This document shows, one piece after another, positions 1 to 9,071 of a DNA stretch of 64,000 nucleotides. Source of the stretch: Flavobacteriales bacterium (GTDB lineage Bacteria > Bacteroidota > Bacteroidia > Flavobacteriales_G > Salibacteraceae); assembly GCA_018660685.1 (NCBI GenBank), contig JABJJW010000012.1, positions 329,381-393,380 of the forward strand, in the 5' to 3' direction. The notes beneath the pieces were generated by a model. It was given only the letters and a program-made list of their open reading frames with translations. It was not told the origin of the DNA and did no database searches. How positions within the stretch are numbered: the stretch's first letter is position 1; the number at the start of each line of letters is the position of its first letter. The position numbers and the translations under genes were made by a program.

Positions 1-1
1 A

Positions 2-565
2 ACGATTGACTTAATCGACTCAGCCACAGCGAGGCACTACAGCCATTTTGACGAATTCGATTCTAACTTAGGATGGCTTGCCGAGGATTATAACTTGGGA
101 CAGATTGAAGCTGATCATTACATCGACTTAGGAGTGTTGAGTCTTAATGCATATCAAGGGGAAGATTGTGACAGACAAAGTGTTGAGTTTGGGTTTGAGC
201 TTGATGGTGAGCTAGCTACTCTTTTTGCCGAAGAAGAAGACATTCACATAGAGATCGAGATTAATCGTGCGGTGACGAGCGCCTTAGGATCCAATTCATT
301 CAGCTATTCGTATGGGTATACTACCACAAGAATCTACTTTGAACAAATTGAAGATGTTACCTGTTTCGAGCTGATACTCGATAAAGGCGAAATTAAAGAG
401 GCCTACTCCAATGGAGAGGTCGTTATAAATTATTGGATCTCGAGCTTTAATTCGAGCATCCCAAGTTCAAAGTTTGAATTTGAATCCGACGCCTGCGGAC
501 CAGACCTGTATGCCGGTGCCGAAATGGAAATCGATCGTTTCTCGATCTTCAGAACTCGGGATTAG
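2..565 (+). CDS. Hypothetical protein, 5' end outside window
   Basis: The reading frame is open from base 2 to the TAG at 563-565, so the start lies upstream of the window. A TTG at 95 is only an internal candidate start. The visible part (about 187 residues) is acidic and rich in beta-prone, aromatic stretches and has no membrane segment, which would fit an exported or surface protein; that is inference. I do not recognise a family. The stop overlaps by a few bases the stop of the convergent lipoprotein gene on the other strand. Confidence 0.6.
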   Translation, partial: TIDLIDSATARHYSHFDEFDSNLGWLAEDYNLGQIEADHYIDLGVLSLNAYQGEDCDRQSVEFGFELDGELATLFAEEEDIHIEIEINRAVTSALGSNSFSYSYGYTTTRIYFEQIEDVTCFELILDKGEIKEAYSNGEVVINYWISSFNSSIPSSKFEFESDACGPDLYAGAEMEIDRFSIFRTRD

Positions 566-1179
566 TCTTCCTTCTTTTCTGGCTTATACGGATACCACTG
601 TAGATCCTTAATAAAGGTTTCGAGTTCCGTTTCCAACTCTCTCAAGTCATCAGGGGCATTCATTCGATGGTATGTCCAGTGCGTACCGTTTTCTGATTTG
701 ATAATGGTTGTCGTAGATGGAAGATCCGTCACCGGGGCATCATAAACATGATCCATTTTGAAAAAGCCATGATCGTTGGCCAGTTTCAAGATTCGGTCGA
801 TGTGATCTTCCGTGAACCCCGTTTGATAATAACCCGCATAATCAAAATTTTGCTTGGCCTCCATGACGGCGTGCCCATCTAGGTACACATTGACTTCGTA
901 CACTGGACATTTACCAAAACAAGGAGTTCGTTTGAAACGCAGAAACAAATTCTCCGCATACTCAGGCTGATACTTTGAAAGGTCGACTTGCTGCTTCGGT
1001 TCGACAGGCGCTGCCTGATCAACGGACTCTGCAGCTTCATAATCTGCCGTCGCAATCTCTTTCTTCTCTGCCTTACTTTTCTCAACCCTAGCCGCACTCT
1101 TATCGGTAGATTTCTGATTGTTTTTGCAGCTGCTAAAAGCCACAAGAGCAATCATCGGAAGTATAAGTAGATTCTTCAT
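562..1179 (-). CDS. DUF6438-type lipoprotein
   Basis: Predicted lipoprotein of 205 residues. The start at 1179 gives a clean lipoprotein signal peptide with lipobox FSSC (Cys18). The open frame runs further upstream, but those residues are basic and lie inside yidC, so I reject the longer form. After a charged Lys/Glu-rich linker comes a C-terminal domain (about residues 75-200) opening with a Cys-pair motif, RTPCFGKCPVY (Cys87, Cys91), which I associate with the DUF6438 family of Bacteroidota. The gene starts four bases after the yidC stop, so it is probably the second gene of a yidC operon. The function is unknown; an envelope role is inferred from the lipoprotein signal and the neighbour. 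Confidence 0.75.
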   Translation of the reverse strand: MKNLLILPMIALVAFSSCKNNQKSTDKSAARVEKSKAEKKEIATADYEAAESVDQAAPVEPKQQVDLSKYQPEYAENLFLRFKRTPCFGKCPVYEVNVYLDGHAVMEAKQNFDYAGYYQTGFTEDHIDRILKLANDHGFFKMDHVYDAPVTDLPSTTTIIKSENGTHWTYHRMNAPDDLRELETELETFIKDLQWYPYKPEKKED

Positions 1180-1183
1180 TGCC

Positions 1184-3076
1184 TTATTTTTTTGGAGGTT
1201 GATAACCCCGATTCTTCGCCATTTTCTCAAGCCTTTTCTGGAACTTACTCTTCGTTTTAGTCTTCGTCTTGTTAGCCTGAATCTTCGCACGAATTGCATC
1301 GTCATTGATGAAGTATCGTTTGATGACGAACTGCTGTATCATCGTAATGACATTGGCCATGAAATAATAGTAACTCAAACCTGAAGAGTAGCTATTGAAG
1401 AAGAACAACAACATGAACGGCATGAAGTAGATCATCATCTTCATTTGTGGCATTTGTGCATTAGCGCCACCGGACATATCCATGTTATACTTCGAATAGA
1501 AGAATGTAGAAATGGCCATTAACAATGTGAACAAGCTGATGTGATCTCCATAAAATGGAATTTCCCATGGCAAGCTGTAGATCGAGTCATAAGACGATAA
1601 ATCCTCAGCCCAGAGAAATGATTCTTGTCTCAATTCAATACTTGCGGGGAAGAATCGGAACATCGCATAAAGTATCGGGAGCTGGAGGAGCATCGGCACA
1701 CAACCAGCCATAGGATTAACCCCCGCTTGTCGATACAGCCCCATGACAGCCTGCTGCTTTTGCATGGCGTCCTTATTTTCGTACTTCTTGTTAAGCTCAT
1801 CGACCTCTGGCTTCAAAGCCTTCATTCTCGCGCTGGAAACGTAGTTCTTCCACGTCAGCGGAAATAGAATCAGCTTGATAAAAATCGTTAGAATCAGGAT
1901 AATAATTCCATATCCCAAGCCCGTATTATTATCCAGAATGTTGAATGTTGGAATGACCAAAAACCGGTTGACCCAGCCAAAAATTGCCCAGCCCAGATCA
2001 ATCTGATCTTCAAGACCTATTTCAAGATTCTTGAGTGTTTGATAGTGATTTGGTCCGAGGTAGATCTGAAAAGGAAATGATGGATTGCGATCGTTCCCAA
2101 ATTCCATTCCCATGGTCGCCGCCATTCCTTTGGTGTATTCTTCATCGTCCAATTCGATGGTTTCAACCGACGACCCTTCTTTGCTGAAACCTAGTTCAGA
2201 AATCAATGCTGCCGAGAAAAATTGTTGTTTGAACGCCACCCATTGAATCGTCGCCTCTAGGTCTTCTTTCTCATAGCTACCTTCAGAAACATAGTCCGCA
2301 GCATCTTCCATGTACTTGTAGTACATCGTGGTTTTCATCTGCTCTTGCTCCCTACTCTTTTCATGAAATGGTGCTTGCAATTCCCATGACAGTTCGAACA
2401 TGTCTTCGCTAGCTCGCAGAAGATTGTCCATTCCTACTACTTCAATGTTCGCATCGACCAAATAGCTTCCATCTTCCGGAAGGCCATATGATACTTCAAG
2501 GTATTGTTGCTCCGTTTGACCGTAAATCCGGTACACAGCCTTAGACGAAGTCATCTGTTCTTCAACCGGAGTCCAGTAGAGTTCAGAACTCGCGAGTTCT
2601 GTGTTTTGATCAGCCCAGAAAAGGAAGTTGAATTTGGAGGTTGATTCATCAAACAGCAAAAGGGGCATAGAGTCATAAGTGACATATTCCTTCAGCTCGC
2701 CTCTCACAGGAGCAGCTCCTTTGTTTGATATATTGAGTCTTACAAGGTCATTCTCAATGACATGCACCGTTTCTTGTCCCTGCGCTGCAGCTGCGAACGA
2801 TCCAAATCGTTGCTTATGTCTAATCCGATCCAACGAATCTTGAAGAGCTTGGGCAGTCGAATCGAGGGTGCTCGTTACTTGTTCAACGGTATCTTCTCGT
2901 GGGCTGATTGCAACAGTCTCGGCTTCTCGTTCAGCTCTTTCTGCTTGAACATTCTCGATGCTGTCATTGGCTCGTTCATGAGCTTCAATCTCCTCTTGTG
3001 AAGGCTGCATCCAAAGAGAATATCCAATAAGGATGGCTCCAATCAATAACAGCCCAGTCAACGTATTCCTATCCAT
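1184..3076 (-). CDS. yidC: Membrane protein insertase YidC
   Basis: YidC inserts and folds inner-membrane proteins, alone or with SecYEG. The 630-residue protein has an N-terminal transmembrane anchor (about residues 5-22), a linker, a large periplasmic beta-rich domain (about 90-345) and the conserved C-terminal insertase core (about 370-610) with several hydrophobic helices. Recognisable segments are the cytoplasmic loop around LFPLTWKNYVSSARMK, the VNPMAGCVPMLLQLP stretch and the Met-rich QMPQMKMMIYFMPF helix. It ends in a very basic tail, as expected for contact with ribosomes. Length and architecture fit the Bacteroidota form. A -7-like element (TACCTTTG) lies about 25 bases upstream of the ATG. 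The lipoprotein gene follows directly. Confidence 0.97.
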   Translation of the reverse strand: MDRNTLTGLLLIGAILIGYSLWMQPSQEEIEAHERANDSIENVQAERAEREAETVAISPREDTVEQVTSTLDSTAQALQDSLDRIRHKQRFGSFAAAAQGQETVHVIENDLVRLNISNKGAAPVRGELKEYVTYDSMPLLLFDESTSKFNFLFWADQNTELASSELYWTPVEEQMTSSKAVYRIYGQTEQQYLEVSYGLPEDGSYLVDANIEVVGMDNLLRASEDMFELSWELQAPFHEKSREQEQMKTTMYYKYMEDAADYVSEGSYEKEDLEATIQWVAFKQQFFSAALISELGFSKEGSSVETIELDDEEYTKGMAATMGMEFGNDRNPSFPFQIYLGPNHYQTLKNLEIGLEDQIDLGWAIFGWVNRFLVIPTFNILDNNTGLGYGIIILILTIFIKLILFPLTWKNYVSSARMKALKPEVDELNKKYENKDAMQKQQAVMGLYRQAGVNPMAGCVPMLLQLPILYAMFRFFPASIELRQESFLWAEDLSSYDSIYSLPWEIPFYGDHISLFTLLMAISTFFYSKYNMDMSGGANAQMPQMKMMIYFMPFMLLFFFNSYSSGLSYYYFMANVITMIQQFVIKRYFINDDAIRAKIQANKTKTKTKSKFQKRLEKMAKNRGYQPPKK

Positions 3077-3100
3077 TTCTCAGGTCTTTCTTAAGCGCGG

Positions 3101-3108
3101 CAAAGGTA
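3101..3108 (-). promoter_or_regulatory. Putative promoter -7 element of yidC
   Basis: TACCTTTG on the minus strand matches the Bacteroidota -7 consensus TAnnTTTG. It would give a short leader before the yidC ATG at 3076. No convincing -33 TTG is at the usual spacing. Confidence 0.5.
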
Positions 3109-3188
3109 TATTTTCAGGTCAAGTACCATGCCGTGATATGTTGAATGGCATTGTGGCATACATGAAGATTGTCTCTTCTCTCCTAAAC

Positions 3189-4307
3189 CTACTTTAGATA
3201 CCTGAAGTCGTGGTTGTTTTTGATTTTCTGGAGGGAGTGATATATTAATTCAATCACACTTTCGACATCATCCTTGTGCACCATCTCAACCGTCGTGTGC
3301 ATGTAGCGCAGCGGAAGTGAAATCAGCGCAGCAGCTACTCCACCGGCTCCAAACGCAAATGCATCCGTGTCCGTTCCAGTAAAACGACTAGCGGCCATTC
3401 GTTGGAAGTCAATTTTATTATCGTCAGCCGTTTTAAGAATGAGCTTCAACAAATTGTTCTGGACGCTCGGGGCATAGCTAATTACAGGTCCGTCACCTGA
3501 TTTGAAATCGCCTTGCTCCAACTTCTTGATCATTGGTGTATTGGTATCGTGGCATACATCCGTCACGATGGCAACGTCAGGCCGAATTCGTTCAACGATC
3601 ATTTCTGCTCCTCGAAGACCTATTTCCTCTTGAACGGAGTTAACGATGTAAAGACCAAATGGCAACTTGACCTTGTTCTCCTTCAACAGGCGCGCCACCT
3701 GGGCGATCATGAATCCGCCCATTCGGTTATCCAAGGCACGACCAACGAGATGATCTTTATTTAGTATCATGAACTCATCTGGATAGGTAATCACACATCC
3801 TACATGTATTCCCATGTCCAACACGGCTTTCTTAGTTCTTGCCCCACAATCAAGGAAGATATTGTCTGCTTTGGGAGTTTCTTCCTTCCCAGCTCTACGG
3901 GTGTGGATTGCAGGCCAACCAAATACTGCTGGTACTTCCCCTTTATCTGTGTGGATGATGACTCTTTTTGACGGCGCAATCTGGTGATCAGAGCCTCCAT
4001 TCCTTTTCACATAGATGAATCCGCTGTCATCAATATAATGAACAAACCAGGAGATTTCATCAGCATGTGCTTCAATTACGACCTTGTATTCAGCTTCCGG
4101 ATTAACGATGCCGACTACCGTACCATACGTATCCACGATGTAGTCATCGATGTACGGCTTGATATAATCCAACCAGAGCTTCTGTCCTTCTGACTCGAAT
4201 CCAGTCGGTGATGCATTGTTGAGATAACTAGCCAAGAAATCCATGGATTTATCGTTCAACACCTTCATTGACCCTTTTGCCTTTTTAGTACTCTGCTGTT
4301 TTGCCAT
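3189..4307 (-). CDS. M42 family metallopeptidase (aminopeptidase)
   Basis: Cytoplasmic, dinuclear-metal aminopeptidase of family M42 (glutamyl/deblocking aminopeptidase type), 372 residues, no signal peptide. The expected metal and catalytic residues are visible: His81 in EAHADE, the bridging Asp193 in ALDNRMGG, the Glu227-Glu228 pair in VQEEIG, Asp250 in VTDVCHD, and a late His in MHTTVEMVHKDD. The N-terminal dozen residues are Lys/Gln-rich and precede the folded domain. M42 enzymes usually form dodecameric tetrahedral particles that trim peptides. The gene stands alone, downstream of yidC's promoter region and divergent from the small membrane gene at 4395. Confidence 0.93.
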   Translation of the reverse strand: MAKQQSTKKAKGSMKVLNDKSMDFLASYLNNASPTGFESEGQKLWLDYIKPYIDDYIVDTYGTVVGIVNPEAEYKVVIEAHADEISWFVHYIDDSGFIYVKRNGGSDHQIAPSKRVIIHTDKGEVPAVFGWPAIHTRRAGKEETPKADNIFLDCGARTKKAVLDMGIHVGCVITYPDEFMILNKDHLVGRALDNRMGGFMIAQVARLLKENKVKLPFGLYIVNSVQEEIGLRGAEMIVERIRPDVAIVTDVCHDTNTPMIKKLEQGDFKSGDGPVISYAPSVQNNLLKLILKTADDNKIDFQRMAASRFTGTDTDAFAFGAGGVAAALISLPLRYMHTTVEMVHKDDVESVIELIYHSLQKIKNNHDFRYLK

Positions 4308-4394
4308 TCTATATTATTAAGATGCCGAAAGTATAAAGCCTGATCGATAAATTCCCTTGTCCAAACTGATAGTTTTAATCGCAGATTTGTACTC

Positions 4395-4577
4395 ATGTTC
4401 ACGACAGGCCGAATAATTTTCGCAGTATTCTTCTTGGTGGCTTTTGCCGCCTTTCTAATCTGGGCCTATGTGAAAGACGCAAGGCTTCAGAAGCAATATT
4501 TCAAAGGCACTGGGTACATCTTTCTAATATTGACTGCTCTCTGGTTTATCTTCTATTTCTTCGTCAAACTCACATAG
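4395..4577 (+). CDS. Small two-helix membrane protein
   Basis: A 60-residue protein with two hydrophobic helices (about residues 6-25 and 40-57) separated by a short charged loop containing KDARLQKQYFKG. It begins with ATG, and its stop is 40 bases before the start of the transglycosylase gene. The clear two-helix pattern and the tight fit between neighbours support a real gene. Small proteins like this are common in Bacteroidota, but I know no function for it. Confidence 0.75.
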   Translation: MFTTGRIIFAVFFLVAFAAFLIWAYVKDARLQKQYFKGTGYIFLILTALWFIFYFFVKLT

Positions 4578-4617
4578 CAAGAGCAACCCTTTTGCTTAAC
4601 TGCCCGTACATTCATAG

Positions 4618-6045
4618 GTGTTGAGGTTACTCATATTTTCATTTGCCCTAATTCTACTAGGCTCTTGCTCCCAAGGTTCTGCCAAGAAAACCGAAGAGAA
4701 AATTGCATACGTGAAACCATTAATGCGAGATCTCACCGAGATTAAGGAATCTGGGAAATTGATTGCCCTCACCGATTTCAGCAGTTCGAGTTACTTCATC
4801 TACAAGGGAGTTCCGATGGGGTTTGAGTACGACCTTTTGGAGCGGTTTGCGGATCATGTTGGAGTGGAGCTTTCAATCCAAATTGTGCAAGACATGGATC
4901 ATGTCATGGATTCTCTGAGCCATGGACAAGGAGATCTTATTGCCGCTAACTTCACGGTTACACAGCGACGAAAAAACAAGGTTCTGTATTTAGAACCAAT
5001 TCTCGAAACGCGCCAGGTCCTCATCCAGAAAATGCCAGAGAACTATTGGAAAATGACCCAAGACCGCCTAGACAAGGCGCTCGTTAGAGATATTTCAGGT
5101 TTGATTGGCAAAACCATCCATGTACGAAAGGAGACTTCATTTTACACGCGGCTGCTCAACATCATGGATGAAATCGGCGGAATTATCGACGTAGAATTTG
5201 CTGGTGACATTGGAACTGAAAAGCTGATCGAAATGGTTTCCACCGGTGAAATAGAATACACCATGGCGGATGAGAATATTGCCATATTGAACAAAGGGTA
5301 CTACCCTAATATTGACATTAAAACGCCGATGAGTTTCAACCAACGGATTGCGTGGGCGACTCGGAAGAATCATGTAGAACTTCAATCGGCTTTCCAAGAT
5401 TGGTTTGAGCGTTTTAAAAAGACTGAAGAGTTTGCCATGATTCACCTTAAGTATTTCAAGGCTCGAACAAAACACAGAGAGCGAGTGCTCAGTGAGTATT
5501 CTTCTCTTAAGGGAAACAAGATTTCGCCTTATGACAAAATCATCAAGAAGGAAGCGGAGCGACTGGATTGGGATTGGAAACTCCTAGCTGCCATGATCTA
5601 CCAAGAAAGCCACTTTATTCCCGATGCAGAAGCCTGGACGGGCGCAAGCGGCCTTATGCAGCTTATTCCTGCAACTGCTTCCCGTTTCGGAGCTGATAGT
5701 GTTCAAGACCCAAATCAAAACATTCACGCTGGAGTGTCATTCTTGTTGACTCTTAAAGAATACTGGTATGAACATCTGCCCGACTCCATAGAAAAGACCA
5801 ACTATATACTAGGTTCATACAATGTTGGTTTGGGGCATGTTCTGGACGCTCAGCGACTTGCCGAAAAGAACGGCAGCGACAAATCAAGCTGGGAAGATGT
5901 CGCCATTTATCTCGAGTTGAAATCACAACGTCAATATTACAAGGACAAGGTGGTGAAACATGGTTACTGTCGGGGACGTGAGCCGGTGAACTATGTCAAG
6001 GAAATAAACCAACTCTGGGAGCATTATAAGAACGCTCCGATTTAA
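4618..6045 (+). CDS. MltF-type lytic murein transglycosylase lipoprotein
   Basis: Membrane-bound lytic transglycosylase that cleaves peptidoglycan between MurNAc and GlcNAc. The start is GTG 4618 (TTG 4621 is an alternative). It opens with a lipoprotein signal peptide, lipobox LGSC with Cys17. Residues about 45-285 form a periplasmic substrate-binding (SBP_bac_3) fold as in MltF, and residues about 300-460 form an SLT goose-type lysozyme domain with catalytic Glu330 in YQESHF and the downstream GASGLMQLIPATA motif. The 475-residue length suits the MltF architecture. It is probably co-transcribed with the small membrane gene upstream and ends three bases before the convergent barrel gene. Confidence 0.92.
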   Translation: MLRLLIFSFALILLGSCSQGSAKKTEEKIAYVKPLMRDLTEIKESGKLIALTDFSSSSYFIYKGVPMGFEYDLLERFADHVGVELSIQIVQDMDHVMDSLSHGQGDLIAANFTVTQRRKNKVLYLEPILETRQVLIQKMPENYWKMTQDRLDKALVRDISGLIGKTIHVRKETSFYTRLLNIMDEIGGIIDVEFAGDIGTEKLIEMVSTGEIEYTMADENIAILNKGYYPNIDIKTPMSFNQRIAWATRKNHVELQSAFQDWFERFKKTEEFAMIHLKYFKARTKHRERVLSEYSSLKGNKISPYDKIIKKEAERLDWDWKLLAAMIYQESHFIPDAEAWTGASGLMQLIPATASRFGADSVQDPNQNIHAGVSFLLTLKEYWYEHLPDSIEKTNYILGSYNVGLGHVLDAQRLAEKNGSDKSSWEDVAIYLELKSQRQYYKDKVVKHGYCRGREPVNYVKEINQLWEHYKNAPI

Positions 6046-6047
6046 GC

Positions 6048-6830
6048 CTACTTCTTCATCCAGCCTGGCATCGAATCTGGATCTCTTTTAGTCTTTCTTT
6101 TTTTCTCTTTCGGCTCTTCATGAAATAGATACCGAAAGTCGAGGGTAAGATAGTTTCCAGCTAACTGAAGGTGTGCTTGGTCTGAAATCGCGTTTCGCTC
6201 ATACAATAGAAAGGAGTGGTAAATATTTTGAAATGGCAAGTGATAAGAGCCACCAACATAGAAGTACCCAGATTTTTCTGTTCTGAATTCGTAGCCTAGG
6301 TTGGCTATCAATCCGACTTTCATCCAAGAAAGTAAGTTCGTTGTTTCGTTCAAACCTCTTCGAATACCAACATGCTCAAACTCGTCAGAACTTCCTAGGC
6401 TACTCACATCTGAAGGGAAGACATCGAAGGCTAGTCCAAATGCTGTATTCATGTAAATCTGGTCTGTGAGGCGAATGAATACCATGCCTAACACAGGGAC
6501 TTCATATCCGTAAATACCAAATCTTGTTGTGTCGGCATATGCATCCAGATTGTCAAAAACCGTTGCTTCAAAGTGCCGTTTTACTAAACTGATCCCAGTT
6601 TCCATAGAGAAACGCTCATTGAGACCAATTCTGATGATGCCTCCCATTGAATAACCCAGCTTCTGATTGACGGCGAAATCCAGATTATTTTTCGTCAACG
6701 CCGTTTCACCGGTGTTAAACAGATTACTCGGAACTATCGGCTTAATCTGAAGCCCAAAGGTGGTCACCCTTTTTTGCGAGTGAACCATGGAGGTTGATCC
6801 AATGAGTAATATGATTAATAGAATTCGCAC
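6048..6830 (-). CDS. PorT-like outer membrane beta-barrel protein
   Basis: Exported beta-barrel protein of about 260 residues. I place the start at GTG 6830, which gives a standard signal peptide (hydrophobic core LLIILLIGSTSM, cleavage near VHSQ). The longer frame to 6914 begins with TTG, would add residues unlike a signal peptide and would overlap the upstream gene. The mature part shows alternating hydrophobic/aromatic strands, for example the FSMETGISL and GYFYVGGSYHLPF segments, and resembles PorT/OMP_b-brl proteins. The C-terminus is a basic tail with a run of Lys residues. It follows the 116-residue membrane protein gene and may be in the same operon. Confidence 0.75.
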   Translation of the reverse strand: MRILLIILLIGSTSMVHSQKRVTTFGLQIKPIVPSNLFNTGETALTKNNLDFAVNQKLGYSMGGIIRIGLNERFSMETGISLVKRHFEATVFDNLDAYADTTRFGIYGYEVPVLGMVFIRLTDQIYMNTAFGLAFDVFPSDVSSLGSSDEFEHVGIRRGLNETTNLLSWMKVGLIANLGYEFRTEKSGYFYVGGSYHLPFQNIYHSFLLYERNAISDQAHLQLAGNYLTLDFRYLFHEEPKEKKRKTKRDPDSMPGWMKK

Positions 6831-6882
6831 CGTACAAATTTCGGCATTGAATAGCAGTCGGAGTAGGGAATTAAGAATTCGG

Positions 6883-7233
6883 CTATTCAGAGACGATATA
6901 GCCAAGGAACGCAAGTAGAATTACCAAGAGAGAAAGTGCAAAGACAATAAAACGCATCAGAGCGGTGGGAATAAACTTGTCTCTCCCCTTTCCCATAGCC
7001 ATGAAGTTTAGCTTATCAACCTTTGTTTCGTAGGCCTTTAAAACTCCAAAATAAGTGGGCTTCTTTGGATCATCCTCATCAATTTGGGCTTCAAACTCGA
7101 TGTCAGCATCTACCAATAATTCCGTGAAGTATTCCGCTTGGGACGCATCAAAGTATCGATAAACAGCCTTCCGGTCGTTGGTTGGATGCTTGAGTTTGTT
7201 CGTGAAATTAAACTGCTCTTCGAGGTCGATCAT
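6883..7233 (-). CDS. Small membrane protein, DUF2007-like N-terminus
   Basis: A 116-residue protein. Residues about 20-75 carry a short alpha/beta domain (RYFDASQAEYFTELLVDADI, then YFGVLKAYE) resembling the DUF2007/'putative signal transducing' fold. The C-terminal 25 residues form one transmembrane helix. The family assignment is tentative. Its ATG overlaps the TGA of the upstream M23/LysM peptidase gene by four bases (7230-7233), which indicates translational coupling and suggests an envelope-related role. Confidence 0.7.
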   Translation of the reverse strand: MIDLEEQFNFTNKLKHPTNDRKAVYRYFDASQAEYFTELLVDADIEFEAQIDEDDPKKPTYFGVLKAYETKVDKLNFMAMGKGRDKFIPTALMRFIVFALSLLVILLAFLGYIVSE

Positions 7234-8339
7234 ATCACCCTCAATCGTTGCCCTACGTAGAGATAGCTGTTGCGCCGAATTCCATTTAATTCTGCGAGCT
7301 TGTAGGTTGTCGTGCCGTACTCTCGGGCAATTTTGTAGAGGCTATCGCCTCGTTCAACGGTATAAATCACCGTTCCTTTTGGATAGGAAACATAGCCGTT
7401 TTTCGTACGCTTCAGGACGAGCGTGTCGTTGATCAGTATCTTTTCTTCAAATGAAATGAAGCTCAATGGATTTACAGCTTTCCCTTTGAATCTCACTTCG
7501 AAGTGCAAATGACTTCCAGTACTATTTCCTGAGCTTCCACCCAGACCAACCAATTGTCCACCTTCAACTCGATCCCCCGTTTTTACTTTGAACCGATGAA
7601 GATGTGCATAGACAGTTTCAAGTCCGTTGAAATGTCGAACAACTACTACCCTTCCAAATCCTCCATAATACTTAGCAACTCTAACAACACCCGGAAAAGC
7701 AGAGACTACGGGATCCCAAACCTCCAAATCAATGTCTATCCCATTGTGCATACGCCCATCGCGCCAGCCAAACTTTGAGGTCAACACATTCTCGACAGGC
7801 AAATGAAACTCGCCAAGCTCCTGACTAGATAGCAGTAACGACATGGAAGTATCCTGATTCCCTAATCCCCATGGGTATGGGTTTGGTTTTGAGTCATCCC
7901 AACTTGGATAAAAATCCGTTGCGGGGATTCTTGAATGTTTTGAGCCCACAAACAGATCTGTTGGCGTAGCAAAAGTCACTTGCTCAGGTCTGTTGGCGAG
8001 ATAGATATTGATCTGATTAATCAATGCATAAGGAACGTCCTCTGTTTCAAAAAGCGAATCGATGTATGCCACTAATTCTTCTTCACTCTTGTTTTTGAGC
8101 GATAAGTAGAGGTTTATGTAGCTCCAAAGCCTATTTGGACCATGAAACTTCAATATTGAGTCTCGCAAATCCGAAACCTGGCCATCGGATAGACCATCAA
8201 CGGCATCAAAAAGCACCTCCTCTCCATACAGAACAGTCGCCCGGATGGTATCCCTTTTAACAGGATCCTTTGGCTCAGACCCATAACCAGTTAAGGTCCA
8301 GCACACTAAAACTAAGAATAGGATATTTATCTTTTGCAT
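7230..8339 (-). CDS. M23 peptidoglycan endopeptidase with C-terminal LysM
   Basis: Periplasmic zinc metallopeptidase that cuts peptidoglycan cross-bridges. The order is signal peptide (about 1-20), a poorly conserved region (20-180), an M23 LytM domain (about 185-295) with zinc ligands His198 and Asp202 in MHNGID, His246 in YAHLH and His279 in SHLHFE, and a LysM peptidoglycan-binding motif at the end (about 324-369, beginning YTVERGDSLYKIA). All metal ligands are present, so it should be active rather than a LytM-type activator. A C-terminal LysM in a 369-residue protein is a common Bacteroidota layout. It heads a coupled operon with the next two genes. Confidence 0.95.
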   Translation of the reverse strand: MQKINILFLVLVCWTLTGYGSEPKDPVKRDTIRATVLYGEEVLFDAVDGLSDGQVSDLRDSILKFHGPNRLWSYINLYLSLKNKSEEELVAYIDSLFETEDVPYALINQINIYLANRPEQVTFATPTDLFVGSKHSRIPATDFYPSWDDSKPNPYPWGLGNQDTSMSLLLSSQELGEFHLPVENVLTSKFGWRDGRMHNGIDIDLEVWDPVVSAFPGVVRVAKYYGGFGRVVVVRHFNGLETVYAHLHRFKVKTGDRVEGGQLVGLGGSSGNSTGSHLHFEVRFKGKAVNPLSFISFEEKILINDTLVLKRTKNGYVSYPKGTVIYTVERGDSLYKIAREYGTTTYKLAELNGIRRNSYLYVGQRLRVI

Positions 8340-8413
8340 GGCAGAGCTTGCAAAATTATGGATTTAAAGGCGTGCTCGGTAGACCGAACCGAGGAACCAG
8401 ACTGTTTAAAGCA

Positions 8414-8968
8414 TTACTTCCACTTGATATTGCAACCCATACTGGGATATTGGATGTTGTCAACATCCTCATTTCGTAGCAAAGAATCTAGACATGCCAC
8501 TAATTCGGCTCCGGTCACTGGTTTTCCATTCCCAGGCGAACTGTCATCCATGCGTCCGCGATAGACACAACGGTCGTTTTCGTCAAAAACTGCAATGTCT
8601 GGCGTGCAAACAGCATCATAGGCTTTTGCCACATCCTGGGTCTCGTCGTATAAGTATGGAAATGGAAAATTCATTTGCTGAGAAAGCTCATTCATTTTAT
8701 CGGGACTATCGGCTGGATAAGCTTCCACATCATTCGAACTGATTGCTATAAACCCAATGCCTAGTGGGATATAATGATTTCCAATGTCCACCAGCTTTTC
8801 ACGCACATGAACAACATAAGGGCAGTGATTGCAAATGAACATGACGACGGTCCCCTTGGATCCGTGGTGTTCACCAAATGAATCCATTTTTCCAGTTATA
8901 ACGTTGAGAAGAGAAAATTCCGGGGCGGTGAATCCCAAAGGAATTGCAACTGTTTCTGTAAGTGCCAT
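8414..8968 (-). CDS. Thioredoxin-like/AhpC-TSA family protein
   Basis: A 184-residue thioredoxin-fold protein without a signal peptide. The N-terminal APEFSL segment is typical of redoxins, and the active site is CNHCP (Cys46, Cys49), a variant CxxC found in a widespread subfamily annotated as thioredoxin family proteins. Later elements include the cis-Pro region TPDIAVFDENDR. It probably acts as a cytoplasmic thiol oxidoreductase or peroxidase; the substrate cannot be read from sequence. It is transcribed divergently from the YceI gene across a 103-base spacer holding promoter elements for both strands and a palindrome. Confidence 0.88.
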   Translation of the reverse strand: MALTETVAIPLGFTAPEFSLLNVITGKMDSFGEHHGSKGTVVMFICNHCPYVVHVREKLVDIGNHYIPLGIGFIAISSNDVEAYPADSPDKMNELSQQMNFPFPYLYDETQDVAKAYDAVCTPDIAVFDENDRCVYRGRMDDSSPGNGKPVTGAELVACLDSLLRNEDVDNIQYPSMGCNIKWK

Positions 8969-8981
8969 GTTGGTGTTTCGT

Positions 8982-8989
8982 CAAAAGTA
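8982..8989 (-). promoter_or_regulatory. Putative -7 element of the redoxin gene
   Basis: TACTTTTG on the minus strand matches TAnnTTTG and lies 14 bases upstream of the ATG at 8968. No -33 TTG is seen at the expected distance. Confidence 0.45.
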
Positions 8990-9009
8990 GATCGATCGTT
9001 TTAACTTTA

Positions 9010-9044
9010 TTTGTGTTTACATTAGATGTATATACATATATTTG
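9010..9044 (+). promoter_or_regulatory. Putative YceI promoter with palindromic spacer
   Basis: TTTG at 9010-9013 and TATATTTG at 9037-9044 match the Bacteroidota -33/-7 consensus with a 23-base spacer, at the long end of the accepted range. The leader to the ATG at 9072 would be about 20 bases. A perfect 12-base palindrome, ATGTATATACAT (9026-9037), fills the spacer and touches the -7 element, so a dimeric regulator bound there would block this promoter. The regulator is not in the window. Confidence 0.5.
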
Positions 9045-9071
9045 TAGAATCAAAACTAAAACACATACTAA

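Noticed and set aside
6831..6914. N-terminal extension of the PorT-like barrel protein
   Set aside because: It starts with TTG, overlaps the upstream gene, and would put the signal peptide about 30 residues inside the protein.
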